From assembly GCF_001500125.1 (NCBI RefSeq), contig NZ_LQIV01000018.1, positions 24,401 through 88,400 of the forward strand: a DNA stretch of 64,000 nt. The letters are read 5' to 3'. Source of the stretch: Mycobacterium sp. IS-1742. Its GTDB lineage: Bacteria; Actinomycetota; Actinomycetes; Mycobacteriales; Mycobacteriaceae. Shown here in pieces: positions 40,484-49,737 of the stretch. The stretch's first letter is position 1. Every line of letters starts with the position of its first letter. The notes beneath the pieces are model-generated. The model had not been told where the DNA came from. It saw nothing but the letters and a program-made list of their open reading frames with translations, and searched no databases. Both the position numbers and the translations under genes were made by a program.

Positions 40484-41593
40484 ATGAACCCTGTCCTGTC
40501 CCCACGCACATTCAGCATGTCCCCGTCCCGCCAGCGCCGTCTCGGACGCTACGAACGCCCGGGCACGATGGTCGGCGACACCCCGGTCCTACGCATCGGG
40601 GCACCCTTCGCCCCGGACGAACGCGGCTTCTGGGCCAAGCTCGAAGGTTTCAACCCCGGCGGCATGAAAGACCGGCCCGCCATGCACATGGTCGAACGCG
40701 GCCGGGCCGGCGGCGCGCTACGCCCCGGCGCGCGGATCGTCGAATCCACCAGCGGAACGCTCGGGCTCGGGCTGGCGCTCGCCGGGACGGCGTACGGTCA
40801 TCCCGTCACGCTGGTCACCGACCCCGGGATGGAACCCATCATCCAGCGGATGCTGTCCGCATTCGGCGCCCGCATCGACCTGGTGACCGAACCGCACCCT
40901 GTCGGAGGCTGGCAGCGAGCACGCCAGGACCGCGTGCAGCAGATTCTGTCCGTCGATCCGCACGCCTGGTATCCGGACCAGTACAACAACCCCGACAACG
41001 TCGAGGCCTACCGGCCGCTGGCCCTCGAGCTGCAGGCACAGCTCGGCGCCATCGACGTCCTGGTGTGCTCGGTGGGCACCGGCGGGCACTCGGCGGGGGT
41101 CGCCCGCGTACTGCGGGAGTCCAACCCCGGCCTACGGTTGATCGGCGTGGACACCGTCGGGTCGACGATTTTCGGCCAGCCCGCCGGCACGCGGCTGATG
41201 CGCGGCCTCGGGTCCAGCATCTATCCGGGCAATGTGGACTACGCCGCGTTCAACGAAGTGCACTGGGTTGCTCCCGCAGAGGCGGTGTGGGCCTGCCGCA
41301 CCCTGGCCGCCACGCACTACACCAGCGGTGGGTGGAGTGTCGGGGCGGTCGCCTTGGTGGCCGGCTGGGCCGCGCGCACGCTTCCGGCCACGACCACGAT
41401 CGCCGCGATTTTCCCGGACGGGCCGCAACGCTACTTCGACACCGTCTACAACGACGAGTACTGCCGCACCCATGACCTGATCGATCACTCGCCGTCTGCA
41501 GAACCCGAGGTGATCGGCCATCCGCGCGATCGGGTGGTGTCGTCGTGGACGCGCTGCACCGACGTGGTCGACCCGGTGGCGGTGACGCGGTGA
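40484..41593 (+). CDS. cysK2: CysK2-type cysteine synthase (S-sulfocysteine synthase)
   Basis: This 369-residue PLP enzyme is close in length to M. tuberculosis CysK2, which uses O-phosphoserine and thiosulfate to make S-sulfocysteine. Lys62 in GGMKDRP binds PLP. The usual TSGNTG loop reads STSGTLG (88-94), a CysK2-like variation. [10 protein letters not shown] is the phosphate loop. It lies between lpqS and an MFS gene and overlaps the latter (GTGA). Linking sulfur signalling to copper stress is inferred from the neighbourhood. Confidence 0.87.
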   Translation: MNPVLSPRTFSMSPSRQRRLGRYERPGTMVGDTPVLRIGAPFAPDERGFWAKLEGFNPGGMKDRPAMHMVERGRAGGALRPGARIVESTSGTLGLGLALAGTAYGHPVTLVTDPGMEPIIQRMLSAFGARIDLVTEPHPVGGWQRARQDRVQQILSVDPHAWYPDQYNNPDNVEAYRPLALELQAQLGAIDVLVCSVGTGGHSAGVARVLRESNPGLRLIGVDTVGSTIFGQPAGTRLMRGLGSSIYPGNVDYAAFNEVHWVAPAEAVWACRTLAATHYTSGGWSVGAVALVAGWAARTLPATTTIAAIFPDGPQRYFDTVYNDEYCRTHDLIDHSPSAEPEVIGHPRDRVVSSWTRCTDVVDPVAVTR

Positions 41594-42840
41594 CGGGCCT
41601 TTCGACACAGTTCCGCAGCTTCGGCTGGCCCAGCCGGATGCTGATGATCAACCAGTTCGGCATCAACCTGGGCTTCTACATGCTGATGCCCTATCTGGCC
41701 GGTTACCTGGCCGGGCCGTTGGGGTTGGCCGCATGGGCGGTTGGCCTGGTGTTGGGGGTGCGCAACTTCTCCCAGCAGGGCATGTTCATCGTCGGCGGAA
41801 CGCTCGCCGACCGGCTCGGATACAAGCCGTTGATCGTGGCCGGATGTCTGTTACGGACTGCGGGTTTCGGCCTGCTGATCTTCGCCGAATCCCTACCGGC
41901 GGTATTGATCGCCTCTGCGGCAACAGGATTCGCCGGGGCGCTGTTCAACCCGGCGGTGCGTGCGTATCTCGCCGCTGACTCGGGGCCGCGACGCGTCGAG
42001 GCGTTCGCGGTGTTCAACATCTTCTATCAGGCCGGGATCCTGGCAGGCCCGCTGGTCGGGCTGGCGCTGATGGTCCTCGACTTCCGTATCGCGGCCGCAG
42101 GGGCGACCATCGTCTTCGCCGCGTTGACCGTCGCCCAGTTGTTCGCGCTGCCCCAGCACCGCGCCACGACACCCGATGAGAAGACGTCGGTGTTGGCGGA
42201 TTGGCGTGTGGTGGTGGCGAATCGATCGTTCCTGTTGTTCGCGGCAGCGATGATCGGCTCGTATGTGTTGTCTTTCCAGGTATATCTGGCGTTGCCGTTG
42301 CAGGCCGGGATGCTCGCCCCTGACGATGAGAACCTGATCGTCGCTGGGGTGTTCGTGGTGTCGGGTGTGGTGGCGGTGTTCGGCCAGCTACACATCACGC
42401 GGTGGTTCAGCGCCCGTTGGGGTGCCGGGCACTCCCTCGTGGTGGGCTTGGTGATCCTGTCGGCGGCGTTCCTACCGCTGATGGCGGTGGCGGACGCAAG
42501 CCGCTTCGGGGACGGTGTGGCGGTCGCCGCGCTGCTGGTGGCCGCGGGCGTGCTGGCGGTCGGATCGGCGGCGGTGTTCCCGTTCGAGATGGACACCGTG
42601 GTCTCGCTCGCGAACGACCGGCTGGTCGGCACGCACTACGGCTTCTACAACACCATCGTCGGTGTCGGGATCCTGGTCGGGAACCTCGCCACCGGATCAC
42701 TGATGCAGGCCGCCCGCGACGCGGGTATGGCGGAGATGACGTGGGTGGGGTTGACGGTGATCGGGTTGGCGTCGGCCGCGGCGCTGTACCGACTCGACCG
42801 GACCGGTCGGCTTCGAACCCGTGTGATCACCGCTGTCTAG
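41590..42840 (+). CDS. Major facilitator transporter (Rv0849-like)
   Basis: This 416-residue MFS protein has about twelve helices and the cytoplasmic loop 2-3 motif [15 protein letters not shown] at 41590 overlaps the cysK2 stop, indicating translational coupling. M. tuberculosis Rv0849 occupies the same place after cysK2 and is reported as a drug/multidrug-type MFS. Export of S-sulfocysteine or a metal-thiol compound is conceivable, but nothing in the sequence decides it. It converges with the rhodanese lipoprotein. Confidence 0.87.
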   Translation: MTGLSTQFRSFGWPSRMLMINQFGINLGFYMLMPYLAGYLAGPLGLAAWAVGLVLGVRNFSQQGMFIVGGTLADRLGYKPLIVAGCLLRTAGFGLLIFAESLPAVLIASAATGFAGALFNPAVRAYLAADSGPRRVEAFAVFNIFYQAGILAGPLVGLALMVLDFRIAAAGATIVFAALTVAQLFALPQHRATTPDEKTSVLADWRVVVANRSFLLFAAAMIGSYVLSFQVYLALPLQAGMLAPDDENLIVAGVFVVSGVVAVFGQLHITRWFSARWGAGHSLVVGLVILSAAFLPLMAVADASRFGDGVAVAALLVAAGVLAVGSAAVFPFEMDTVVSLANDRLVGTHYGFYNTIVGVGILVGNLATGSLMQAARDAGMAEMTWVGLTVIGLASAAALYRLDRTGRLRTRVITAV

Positions 42841-43268
42841 ACGCCGGTGAGCGGGCGGCCGTCGGCCTGCCACGCCCGCATGCCGCCGCGCAGTTCGACC
42901 ATGTCGGTGTAGCCGAGATCGCGCAGCGTCGCGGCTGCGGTCGTGCTCATCGGCCCGGAGCGGCAGTAGACGGCCAGCGGGGTGGACCGGTCGGCCGGGA
43001 GGCGGTCGGCCTGCTCGGCGATCCGGTCGAACGGTATCGACAGATCCGTGCCCGCGATATCGCCCTCGAACGGCACGTGCACGTTGATGGTCAGCCGCCC
43101 GGGCTCGGCGACGGCGTCGGCGAACTCAGCGGGACCCACCAGGCGGGCGGCGGACGCCGCTTGGGCACTCGACGGCGGAGCCTGCGCCTCGGTTCCGCAT
43201 GCCGAGAGGGTCAGCACGGCGCACACCGCGGCCGCGACCAAACCCCGGCGAATCTTCCGCTCCCGCAT
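42841..43268 (-). CDS. Rhodanese-domain lipoprotein
   Basis: Starting at the ATG at 43268, this protein has about 143 residues; a second ATG at 43277 is also possible. A signal peptide ends in lipobox LSAC. The rhodanese domain has the active cysteine in VYCRSGPMST, 42 residues from the C-terminus. It should act on sulfane sulfur at the outer face of the membrane. Lying back-to-back with the cysK2 locus, it adds a second sulfur-handling enzyme. Stop codons overlap the MFS gene end. Confidence 0.87.
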
Positions 43269-43288
43269 GGCCTTCAACGTACTCCCCC

Positions 43289-44608
43289 TCAGCGCGTCGC
43301 CTCGGGCAGCATGCGTTCACGCAGGGAGTCGTAGATGGGTGGCGACCGAATCAGTTCGGCAGCCAGGACGGCCGCCGCGGTGGCGGCGAGCATCGGGATG
43401 GCGACGGCGGTGGTGGCCGTCATCTCGATGACGACCACGATGCCCGTCACGGGTGCGCGCACCGTGGCCCCGAAGAATGCGGCCATACCGACCAGTGCCA
43501 TCGGAATGCTCAGCGCGGCAACGTCACCGGGCAACAGCGGGTCGGCCACGCCCACGAAGAGCAACCCCCACAGTGCGCCGACCGCCAGCAACGGCGCGAA
43601 CAGCCCACCCGGGACCGCCGCCGAATAGGACAGCGGACCGGCGACGAAGCGCACGAGGAGATACCCGACCACCACGGGCAGGACGATCTCGTGGCCCCCG
43701 AGGATCAGCTGCGTCAAGGTGTCGCCGCCGCCGACGGCTTGGGGATAGACGAACATCGCCAGACCGATGATGGCGCCGATGGCCGCGGCCTTGGCGATCG
43801 CCGGAATGCGCCGGATCCCGCCGACATGGTCGAGGAACCACAGCACCAGCCGGTTGTACGCCGCACCCAGGCATCCGGTCAGCAGGCCGAAGACCACGAA
43901 CAGGGGTAGCCAGGTCAGCGCGGGGGTCTCGATGGACGTGACGAAGAAGTCCGGTTCGTTGCCGAGGATGAAGCGCATGCACCCGACGGCGGTGGCGGCC
44001 GCCAGAAGGGTGGCCAGAACCGCCGGCAGCCGAAACGATTTGGTGACCTCTTCGAGCGCGAACAGGGTGCCGCCGATCGGCGCGTTGAAGGCCACCGCCA
44101 GCCCGGCGCCGCCGACGGCCGTCTGCATCAAACGGACGTCCGCGTCGGGAAGGCGGGCACGGCGGGCCGCCTCGGCCCCGATGGCCGCACCCATGTGCAC
44201 GGTCGGGCCTTCGCGTCCGAGCACGAGGCCGGATCCGATCGACAGAACGCCGCCGATGAACTTCGCGGGCAGCAGGATCAGCAGCGGCGCACGGGCGTCG
44301 CCGCGGTAGACGGCTTCGACGTGCTGAATTCCGCTGCCGGCGGCCAGGGGCACCCAGCGCACGATCAGCGCGGCCAGCGTCGCGCCGAGCGCCGCAGCGG
44401 CCATGGGCACCAACCATCCCGGGCCCGCGAGATCGTGGGCCCAGTCGACGAAGTCGATCCGCAGGCGGTCGGCGGTCTGCAGACACCAGCGGAAGGCGCC
44501 GCCGATGAATCCGATCGCCACACCGGCGACGACGGCCGTCGTGCAGAGGAGGATCCATCCGCTCCGGACTCCGGCAGGCTGGTCGTTGTCGGACGCCGGT
44601 TCGGTCAT
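43289..44608 (-). CDS. ClC-type chloride channel/antiporter
   Basis: This 439-residue membrane protein has the three ClC selectivity motifs: GSGIQHVE, GREGPTVHMG and GGLFAPLLAVGA. The 'gating' glutamate is present in GREGP, consistent with a Cl-/H+ antiporter, and FNAPIGGTLFALEE is clear. No C-terminal CBS domain is present. The start ATG overlaps the stop of the upstream hydrolase gene by 4 bp. A role in acid or halide homeostasis is expected. Confidence 0.92.
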   Translation of the reverse strand: MTEPASDNDQPAGVRSGWILLCTTAVVAGVAIGFIGGAFRWCLQTADRLRIDFVDWAHDLAGPGWLVPMAAAALGATLAALIVRWVPLAAGSGIQHVEAVYRGDARAPLLILLPAKFIGGVLSIGSGLVLGREGPTVHMGAAIGAEAARRARLPDADVRLMQTAVGGAGLAVAFNAPIGGTLFALEEVTKSFRLPAVLATLLAAATAVGCMRFILGNEPDFFVTSIETPALTWLPLFVVFGLLTGCLGAAYNRLVLWFLDHVGGIRRIPAIAKAAAIGAIIGLAMFVYPQAVGGGDTLTQLILGGHEIVLPVVVGYLLVRFVAGPLSYSAAVPGGLFAPLLAVGALWGLLFVGVADPLLPGDVAALSIPMALVGMAAFFGATVRAPVTGIVVVIEMTATTAVAIPMLAATAAAVLAAELIRSPPIYDSLRERMLPEATR

Positions 44609-45486
44609 GACGCGGACGGCGAGTGGTCGTCCCTGTCGTCGATGCGCACGACCCGGTGGCCTCCTTCGGAACGGCAGACGGGTGTCCAGTCTCGCAGCTG
44701 CACGGCGGCCGCGAAATCGGTGATTAGCGCGGTCACGTCGTCGGCCAGTTCGATCTGCGGAAAGTGGCTGCTGCCCGGCAGGATCGCCTGCCGGGCTCGG
44801 GGCACGCGGCTACTGACCAGATCCAGCCAGGGCGATGGCATGCCCGGCGCCAACGACACCCGCTCGCGGGCGGTGTCCATGGTCGTGCTCTGGATCGCCA
44901 GAAGGGGGACGTCGACCGCGTCGAGAGCCGCCTCCACCTCGCCCGCGTCCCAGCGAGCCAGATCCGTCAGCAAGGGTCTGCCCAACTCCGCGGGGAAGCG
45001 CAGCGCACGGTCGACAATCGCTCGTCGTGTCGCGGGATCACTCGATGGTACGAACATCGACTCGAAGAAATCCCGCATGAAACGTAGGTAGCCGTCGCCG
45101 ACGAGTTCGTCGGCCATGGACTGACCGGCGGCCGCGGGATCACCGGCGCCGATCCGGCTGCCGTCTACGAGCACCAGACCCGCCACGATCCGGGGTCGCG
45201 CCCGGTGCGCCGCGAGCACTACCCGGCACCCCATGCTGTGGCCGACGAGGATCGCCGGCGGCCCATCGAGCGCGGCCACGGCCCGGGCGACCGCGGTGCC
45301 GTAGGCCTCGATGGTGCACTCCGGCGGCGTCCCCGGACTGAGGCCGTGGCCGGGCAGGTCGCACGTCGCGACCGTCATCCGGGGGGTCAGCGCCCGGGCC
45401 TGTGCGCGCCAGTCCCTCCCGTCGCAGGCCAGACCATGCACGAAGAACACTGGAGGGTCCCCGACCCCGGCCCTGGTGATGTGCAT
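44605..45486 (-). CDS. Alpha/beta hydrolase
   Basis: This 293-residue hydrolase has the oxyanion start FVHGLACDG (residues 15-23), DLPGHGLS and nucleophile Ser84 in GHSMGC. A late GSSHFPQIE gives the catalytic histidine. Family members include esterases, dehalogenases and lactonases. It is cytosolic, with no signal. Four-base overlap with the ClC gene downstream suggests co-translation. Substrate unknown. Confidence 0.86.
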   Translation of the reverse strand: MHITRAGVGDPPVFFVHGLACDGRDWRAQARALTPRMTVATCDLPGHGLSPGTPPECTIEAYGTAVARAVAALDGPPAILVGHSMGCRVVLAAHRARPRIVAGLVLVDGSRIGAGDPAAAGQSMADELVGDGYLRFMRDFFESMFVPSSDPATRRAIVDRALRFPAELGRPLLTDLARWDAGEVEAALDAVDVPLLAIQSTTMDTARERVSLAPGMPSPWLDLVSSRVPRARQAILPGSSHFPQIELADDVTALITDFAAAVQLRDWTPVCRSEGGHRVVRIDDRDDHSPSAS

Positions 45487-45603
45487 GCCCCGAGCTCCTC
45501 CCGGACCGCTTTGCGGCGAACCAGAATCGTGTCACGTCAGGGTCCGGCCCGAGGCGAGAAAGTCGCTTCGCCGCTACGTTGCCGTCGGTGACCGAAGGGT
45601 GGG

Positions 45604-45759
45604 CTACGTCTCGTCAGCGACGCCGTGGCGGCTCTGGTGGGAGCCCGGGGCGTCCGGGTCGCTGTGTTGATCGTCGAGCTGCTCCTGCGTCTCCCGCTGC
45701 TCGTCGGTTGCCTGGGTGGCGTCGACGGGCTTGGCAGGCGGATCGTTTCGCTGACTCAT
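45604..45759 (-). CDS. Acidic micro-protein (51 aa)
   Basis: An ATG-to-TAG frame of 51 codons encodes a very hydrophilic protein (Asp, Glu, Gln and His rich; MSQRNDPPAKP start). GAGGC lies just before the ATG. Codon third positions are GC-rich as in neighbours. No transmembrane or signal sequence and no known family. It may be a real mycobacterial small protein or a chance frame. Confidence 0.45.
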   Translation of the reverse strand: MSQRNDPPAKPVDATQATDEQRETQEQLDDQHSDPDAPGSHQSRHGVADET

Positions 45760-45816
45760 GCCTCAGAGTCGCCCGATGAGACGATGGCCAAACCGTTGAG
45801 AGAACCACGTCCCGGG

Positions 45817-46152
45817 TCACGCGCAGTTCAGCGAGACGGTGATGGTGCGTTTGACCACGACCGGAATGAGCGCTCTGTCGTCGTCGCGGTCCTCCACCAG
45901 CGTCAGGCGCTTCTGCTCCCGCGGCCGGCCGATCTCGGTGATCTGGCACTCCTCGAGCGGGGCGCTACCGACGCGGGTGACCCGCACGTCGAACCCGGTG
46001 GCTTCCAGCTGATGGATCGTGGTGGCCGCCGAATCTGCGCGGGCCGGCGCCGCCGGGCCGGCCAGAATGGCTCCCACGGCAACGGCTGCGGCCACAGTGG
46101 AAAGCCCGACCGCCCGCAGGACCGGGGCGTGGATGGTGATGAAGGTGTTCAT
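45817..46152 (-). CDS. Small secreted two-cysteine protein, paralogue
   Basis: This 111-residue exported protein has a signal peptide (cleavage near ARA-DS, residue 40). Its two cysteines, Cys69 (LEECQI) and Cys110 (VSLNCA), align with Cys58 and Cys102 of the protein at 19803-20117. The shared layout is a helix, TGFDVRVTRVGSAPLEEC and a terminal beta strand. An acidic RED/DDD stretch at 85-93 is unique to this copy. Function unknown. Confidence 0.78.
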   Translation of the reverse strand: MNTFITIHAPVLRAVGLSTVAAAVAVGAILAGPAAPARADSAATTIHQLEATGFDVRVTRVGSAPLEECQITEIGRPREQKRLTLVEDRDDDRALIPVVVKRTITVSLNCA

Positions 46153-46339
46153 GGCGAGATATCCTCTCTGCGTTTGCGATTCCGAAGAACCGCTGTCGTC
46201 TGACTGACACAGATCGTGTCGCAGTCGCGCCCGCGGTACTTGGAGGTTGTGTGGAGAACACGTGGAGATCGTCGGCACCGAAAAGACCGCCGGTTGCCTG
46301 TCACCCACTCCCCCGCGCAGGCCACGTACCGTCGATGCC

Positions 46340-47230
46340 ATGGTGTTGGCGCGTGAACTGGGTGCGATCAGGAGCGGTCTGGGCCGCGCGGTGTTCGGGA
46401 TGGTCGCCGGGCCGGACGGGCCGGACAACCGGGCACGCATCCACGGCACGCCGGGTCCGCGGTGGTTCGCCGAGGATCGACCGATCCGCCGCGTCCACGC
46501 CGACGCGTCGATGTTCGTCGGAGGATTGCGCGCATTGCTGCTGCAGTCCCTGCATCCCCTGGCGATGGCCGGCGTCGCCGACCACTCCGACTATCGCGCC
46601 GATCCCTGGGGGCGTCTCCAGCGCACCAGCACATTCCTCGCCGTCACCACCTTCGGACCGGCCGCCGACGCGCAACGAGCCGTCGACAAGGTCCGCGGCA
46701 TCCACCGCCGCGTACGCGGGGTGGCGCCGGACGGCACACCGTATGACGCCAGTGATCCCCACCTTCTCGAATGGGTGCACATCGCCGAGATCGACAGCTT
46801 CCTGCTGGCGCACCAGCTCTACGGGTCACGGCCCCTGGATCAGGCCGACCGCGATGCGTACGTCTCCGACACCGCCCGCGTCGCAACCGCTCTCGGGGTG
46901 CTGAATCCACCCCGCACCGAGGGTGAACTGCGTGACCGGATCGAGGCGTACCGACCGGAGCTGCGCAGCACCGCGGCCGCCCGCGACGCCGCGCGGTTCC
47001 TGTTGCTGACGCCGCCGCTGCCGTTGCCGGCACGGGCACCCTACGGGGTGCTGGCCGCCACCGCGGTGGCGATGCTGCCGGGGTGGGCACGTAAGCCGTT
47101 GTGGCTGCCGTACTTTCCGCCTCTCGAAGCGACGGCGGTGCGCGGCGCCGGACGGGTGCTCGTCGGTGGGATCCGGTGGGTGATGACGGCGGGTCAGGTG
47201 ACCGCCGTCCACCCCGCGCCTGCCCGCTGA
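46340..47230 (+). CDS. DUF2236/MpaB-like oxygenase
   Basis: This 296-residue protein has the DUF2236 core (residues 35-170: LLLQSLHPLAMAGVADHSDY, ADPWGRLQRT). The His and Arg bind heme in MpaB and Lcp-type rubber oxygenases. It is probably a membrane-associated heme oxygenase of mycobacterial lipid metabolism. ATG at 46340 is 8 nt after TACCGT; the 31-codon upstream extension looks non-coding. It is divergent from the small secreted gene. Confidence 0.82.
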   Translation: MVLARELGAIRSGLGRAVFGMVAGPDGPDNRARIHGTPGPRWFAEDRPIRRVHADASMFVGGLRALLLQSLHPLAMAGVADHSDYRADPWGRLQRTSTFLAVTTFGPAADAQRAVDKVRGIHRRVRGVAPDGTPYDASDPHLLEWVHIAEIDSFLLAHQLYGSRPLDQADRDAYVSDTARVATALGVLNPPRTEGELRDRIEAYRPELRSTAAARDAARFLLLTPPLPLPARAPYGVLAATAVAMLPGWARKPLWLPYFPPLEATAVRGAGRVLVGGIRWVMTAGQVTAVHPAPAR

Positions 47231-47264
47231 CGAGACAATCGTCGGCCCGAGCGTAGGGCGGAGG

Positions 47265-47660
47265 TCAGCGTGCGGAGCCTGCAGCTGTCAACAGCAGCGC
47301 TGCCTCGTTGTAGGGGAACGCCCGGTAGAACAGCCGCGAACGCGGAGTGACGAGGGCTTCGGCCTCGGCCTTGCTCACCACACGCGGGTTCGTGAGCGTG
47401 ACGGCGTGTCCGCGCTTGTGCAGCACCGTGGGCCCGCCGGCGAGCACGTTCTTCAACCAGTCCGTCTGGAGGCCGTAGCCGATGAGGATGGCGTAGCCAT
47501 CCCTGGTCTTGAACACGAGGAGGGGCGTTCGATATCGCTTACCCGACTTCCGGCCCACGTGCTCGAGCGTGCCGAGGTTCGGGAGCCACGGTGTGATCGC
47601 GCGCGCCGCAGGATTGGTCACTCGCCTGTTGAACTCTGCGACTCGTCGAGGCATGCGCAT
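47265..47660 (-). CDS. F420-dependent (Ddn-like) nitroreductase family protein
   Basis: This 131-residue split-barrel protein belongs to the deazaflavin-dependent nitroreductase family (DUF385). GRKSGKRYRTPLLV and GLQTDWLKNVLAGGP are the typical F420-binding segments. Members reduce quinones or activate nitroimidazoles in mycobacteria. Native substrate is unknown. It converges with the DUF2236 gene and is divergent from the methyltransferase gene. Confidence 0.88.
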   Translation of the reverse strand: MRMPRRVAEFNRRVTNPAARAITPWLPNLGTLEHVGRKSGKRYRTPLLVFKTRDGYAILIGYGLQTDWLKNVLAGGPTVLHKRGHAVTLTNPRVVSKAEAEALVTPRSRLFYRAFPYNEAALLLTAAGSAR

Positions 47661-47703
47661 AGTCGGAGTTTAGGTGTTGGCGGGTCGTCCGGATGGCGGT
47701 CGA

Positions 47704-47709
47704 TACTCT
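47704..47709 (+). promoter_or_regulatory. Putative -10 of leaderless promoter
   Basis: TACTCT ends 6 nt before the methyltransferase ATG at 47716. Confidence 0.5.
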
Positions 47710-47715
47710 CGCTCC

Positions 47716-48387
47716 ATGCCGAATGAAGGCGGAGGCGAGGGGACTCCAGCGGTCGGTGCTCGGGAAGCTTATGACGCGGTCGCCGCTGCATACGATGCCG
47801 CTCTCGCCGATGAACTCGACGCCAAGCCCCTGGACCGTGCCCTCCTGACGGCATTCGTGGATCTGACCGGCCCGGGTCTCATTTGCGACATCGGTTGCGG
47901 CCCTGGCCATATCACTCGCTTCTTGGCCCAACGGCACGCGGAGGTCCTCGGCCTGGACCTCTCCCCGGCAATGATCGACATAGCGCGACGGCGTGCCCCC
48001 GGGCTGAGTTTCACGGTGGGGTCCATGCTGAATCTGACGGTCGCGGACAATGCCTGGGCCGGTGCGGTGGCGCTGTATTCGATCATCCACCTGGCGCCGT
48101 CGGAGCGCTCAGCGGCATGTCACGAGTTCGCCCGAGTGCTACGGCCAGGGGGATGGCTGATGCTTGCCTTTCACGTCGACAGCCCCGAGTTCGCGGCCGG
48201 CGCCGTCAACCACCTCACGAGCTGGTTCGGCCAGCGCGTTGAACTCGACGGGTACTTCCTCGAGCCCGACGACGTGGTCGCGCAGCTAGTGGCGGCCGGG
48301 TTCACGGTCAGGGCGCGGCTGGAACGGGAGCCCCTCGACGGGGTGGAATACCCCAGCCGTCGCTGTTACCTGCTCGCCCAGCGCTGA
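47716..48387 (+). CDS. Class I SAM-dependent methyltransferase
   Basis: This 223-residue enzyme has motif I LICDIGCGPGHI (residues 56-67), motif post-I LGLDLSPAM, and motif III RVLRPGGWLMLAFH. It resembles small-molecule methyltransferases of the UbiE/type 11 group. The substrate is unknown. It ends 22 bp before the tRNA-derived left end of the integrative element, so it is the last chromosomal gene on that side. Confidence 0.87.
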   Translation: MPNEGGGEGTPAVGAREAYDAVAAAYDAALADELDAKPLDRALLTAFVDLTGPGLICDIGCGPGHITRFLAQRHAEVLGLDLSPAMIDIARRRAPGLSFTVGSMLNLTVADNAWAGAVALYSIIHLAPSERSAACHEFARVLRPGGWLMLAFHVDSPEFAAGAVNHLTSWFGQRVELDGYFLEPDDVVAQLVAAGFTVRARLEREPLDGVEYPSRRCYLLAQR

Positions 48388-48408
48388 GACGCGCAGACCG
48401 CCAATGCC

Positions 48409-48462
48409 GTGCCCCCAGTCGGACTCGAACCGACACTTGGCGGATTTTAAGTCCGCTGCCTC
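48409..48462 (-). repeat. attL: leftover 3' part of tRNA-Leu
   Basis: Fifty-two of 54 nt match the 3' portion of the intact tRNA at 53900-53953 in the same orientation. The two differences are adjacent, in the variable loop (TG here, GT in the intact gene). The sequence stops matching exactly at the end of the anticodon stem, and no CCA follows the 3' end. Confidence 0.88.
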
Positions 48463-48480
48463 GGGTGTCTAGCAACCCAT

Positions 48481-48498
48481 GCTGACGCCGCCGCTGAC
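48481..48498 (+). repeat. Arm-type site 1 (paired GCTGAC)
   Basis: GCTGACGCCGCCGCTGAC lies 18 bp inside attL. It consists of two direct GCTGAC units 6 nt apart and is similar to sites at 48606 and 53812. Probable integrase arm-binding site. Confidence 0.55.
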
Positions 48499-48605
48499 CC
48501 AATTCGGCATCCAATCGCGTTTCACAACATCGGTTTTTAGGCCCTCACCCGCTAGTTTGGATCGTTCACAGCAAACGCCCCAGCTCAGCATGTTCCGTGT
48601 TCGTT

Positions 48606-48622
48606 GCTGACGCGCCGCTGAC
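48606..48622 (+). repeat. Arm-type site 2 (paired GCTGAC)
   Basis: GCTGACGCGCCGCTGAC has the same two direct GCTGAC units, 5 nt apart, 143 bp inside attL. Confidence 0.55.
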
Positions 48623-48701
48623 ACAGCTGTGCCAGGTCGCTGGCGCCTGGCCCTCCCCTACCCGTCCCCCGGGCCGGAGGTGAGCTCCGCACCGCTTCCG
48701 G

Positions 48702-48981
48702 CTACAGCCAGCTCTGTACTCCGCCGTGGCCTGAGCATGTACCGCTGCGGTGTGTGCTGAAGGAATACGAACCGTCTTTACAGACTGCGGTAGCGCCCGA
48801 TGGCACGCCCGAGCCCGGAGGCACCTGCCGGGGATCAGGAATGCACGTCTACGTTTTCGTAGTAGCCGCCCGGGCATGCCAGCATCGACGTCGGCGCGGG
48901 TGGCGAAATCGCCGGGGTGACACCTAGGCCGACTACCCCCGCCGCAACAATGGCGATGCCGGTGCGTTTCCACGAAATCAC
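48702..48981 (-). pseudogene. Frameshifted secreted DUF3761 protein
   Basis: Reading from the GTG at 48981, a signal peptide (SWKRTGIAIVAAGVVGLG) leads to ACPGGYYENVDVHS and a TGA at 48835. One frame away, sequence continues as CIPDPRQVPPGSG and then VCKDGSYSFSTHRSGTCSGHGGVQSWL in two overlapping pieces, ending at 48702. The latter is the DUF3761 signature. An indel next to GTAGACG therefore splits one gene of about 93 residues. DUF3761 proteins are small exported cysteine-rich proteins often carried near mobile elements. Function unknown. Confidence 0.75.
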
Positions 48982-49509
48982 TGCTAGCCCCTGATCTTGA
49001 TACCCACATCCCCGACCCCAGCAAAGAGTAGCGATCCGTCCCTATCGGGCATGAGGGGCTTTGGTCCCAAAAAGGGCACTCAGTTCCGGCGAACCGCAAT
49101 GCTGGGCGTGCATAACACCCCCACTTGTGACACAGATCACAATATGTCTTGCGGCAAACCGCGCATTCTTGAGAACCGCTCTTAGATTCGCAGGCTGGGG
49201 CGTCGAGTTTTCTTGCCTAGACTTTGCACAGTTCTGCAGCCAATTTTCCTAATCGCGAATCAACCTGTATACGGCGGTGTTTGGCTCCACACAGCTACAT
49301 ATAGCAATATGCTCTCCCCACCGGCCCGAGTGACCGAGTTACGTACTTTGACAACTTCACAGTGAAGGCGCACGGAGCTGTCAAGGCGAGAACACATCGG
49401 CCACGCAGCCCCAAAATTGGAAGGCGGGCAGGGTTGCGTGGCCGTGTGCGCCGATGCGTTGCAGTCGAAAGAAGGATGAAAGCCCGCAACGCACCGACTG
49501 CGGACAGGT
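48982..49509. other. AT-richer non-coding stretch of the element
   Basis: No coding frame with plausible start and codon use was found in these 528 bp. They include a long imperfect hairpin at 49398-49444 and probably the promoter of the DUF3761 gene at the left. Confidence 0.5.
49398..49444. other. 14-bp stem-loop
   Basis: CGGCCACGCAGCCC (49398-49411) pairs with 49431-49444 at 13 of 14 positions plus one G-U, with a 19-nt loop. Flanking GGCGCACGG and CCGTGTGCGCC could extend the structure. No T tract follows on either strand. Confidence 0.5.
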
Positions 49510-49728
49510 CTACGGGCGTACCTGCACCCCCGGCACCCGGGTGTGGTAGCGACCGCCTTCGGCTGGCCCTACGTTCTCATTGCCTTTCGGTGTCAGGCCG
49601 CCGCCCCAGCTGTACTCGGACCATTCGCGGTCGGCGCTACGGTGTGCTGCGCCGACGGGGTCCAGCTTGTCGGGGTCAGAGCCGCTGGGCGTATCTGAGC
49701 GGCCGAAGCAGCTTGCGCCAGATGTCAT
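49510..49728 (-). CDS. Small hypothetical protein of the element
   Basis: This 72-codon frame from ATG 49728 encodes a polar protein rich in Ser, Gly, Asp and Pro (TSGASCFGRSDTPSG start). No family recognised. It lies just downstream of another small frame on the same strand. It may be a decayed phage gene or chance. Confidence 0.3.
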   Translation of the reverse strand: MTSGASCFGRSDTPSGSDPDKLDPVGAAHRSADREWSEYSWGGGLTPKGNENVGPAEGGRYHTRVPGVQVRP

Positions 49729-49737
49729 AGCTGCCTA

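Noticed and set aside
48566..49099. 177-codon minus-strand open frame
   Set aside because: It lies in the third frame over the DUF3761 gene, has odd composition and no start context; the DUF3761 signature in the other frames is the real coding signal.
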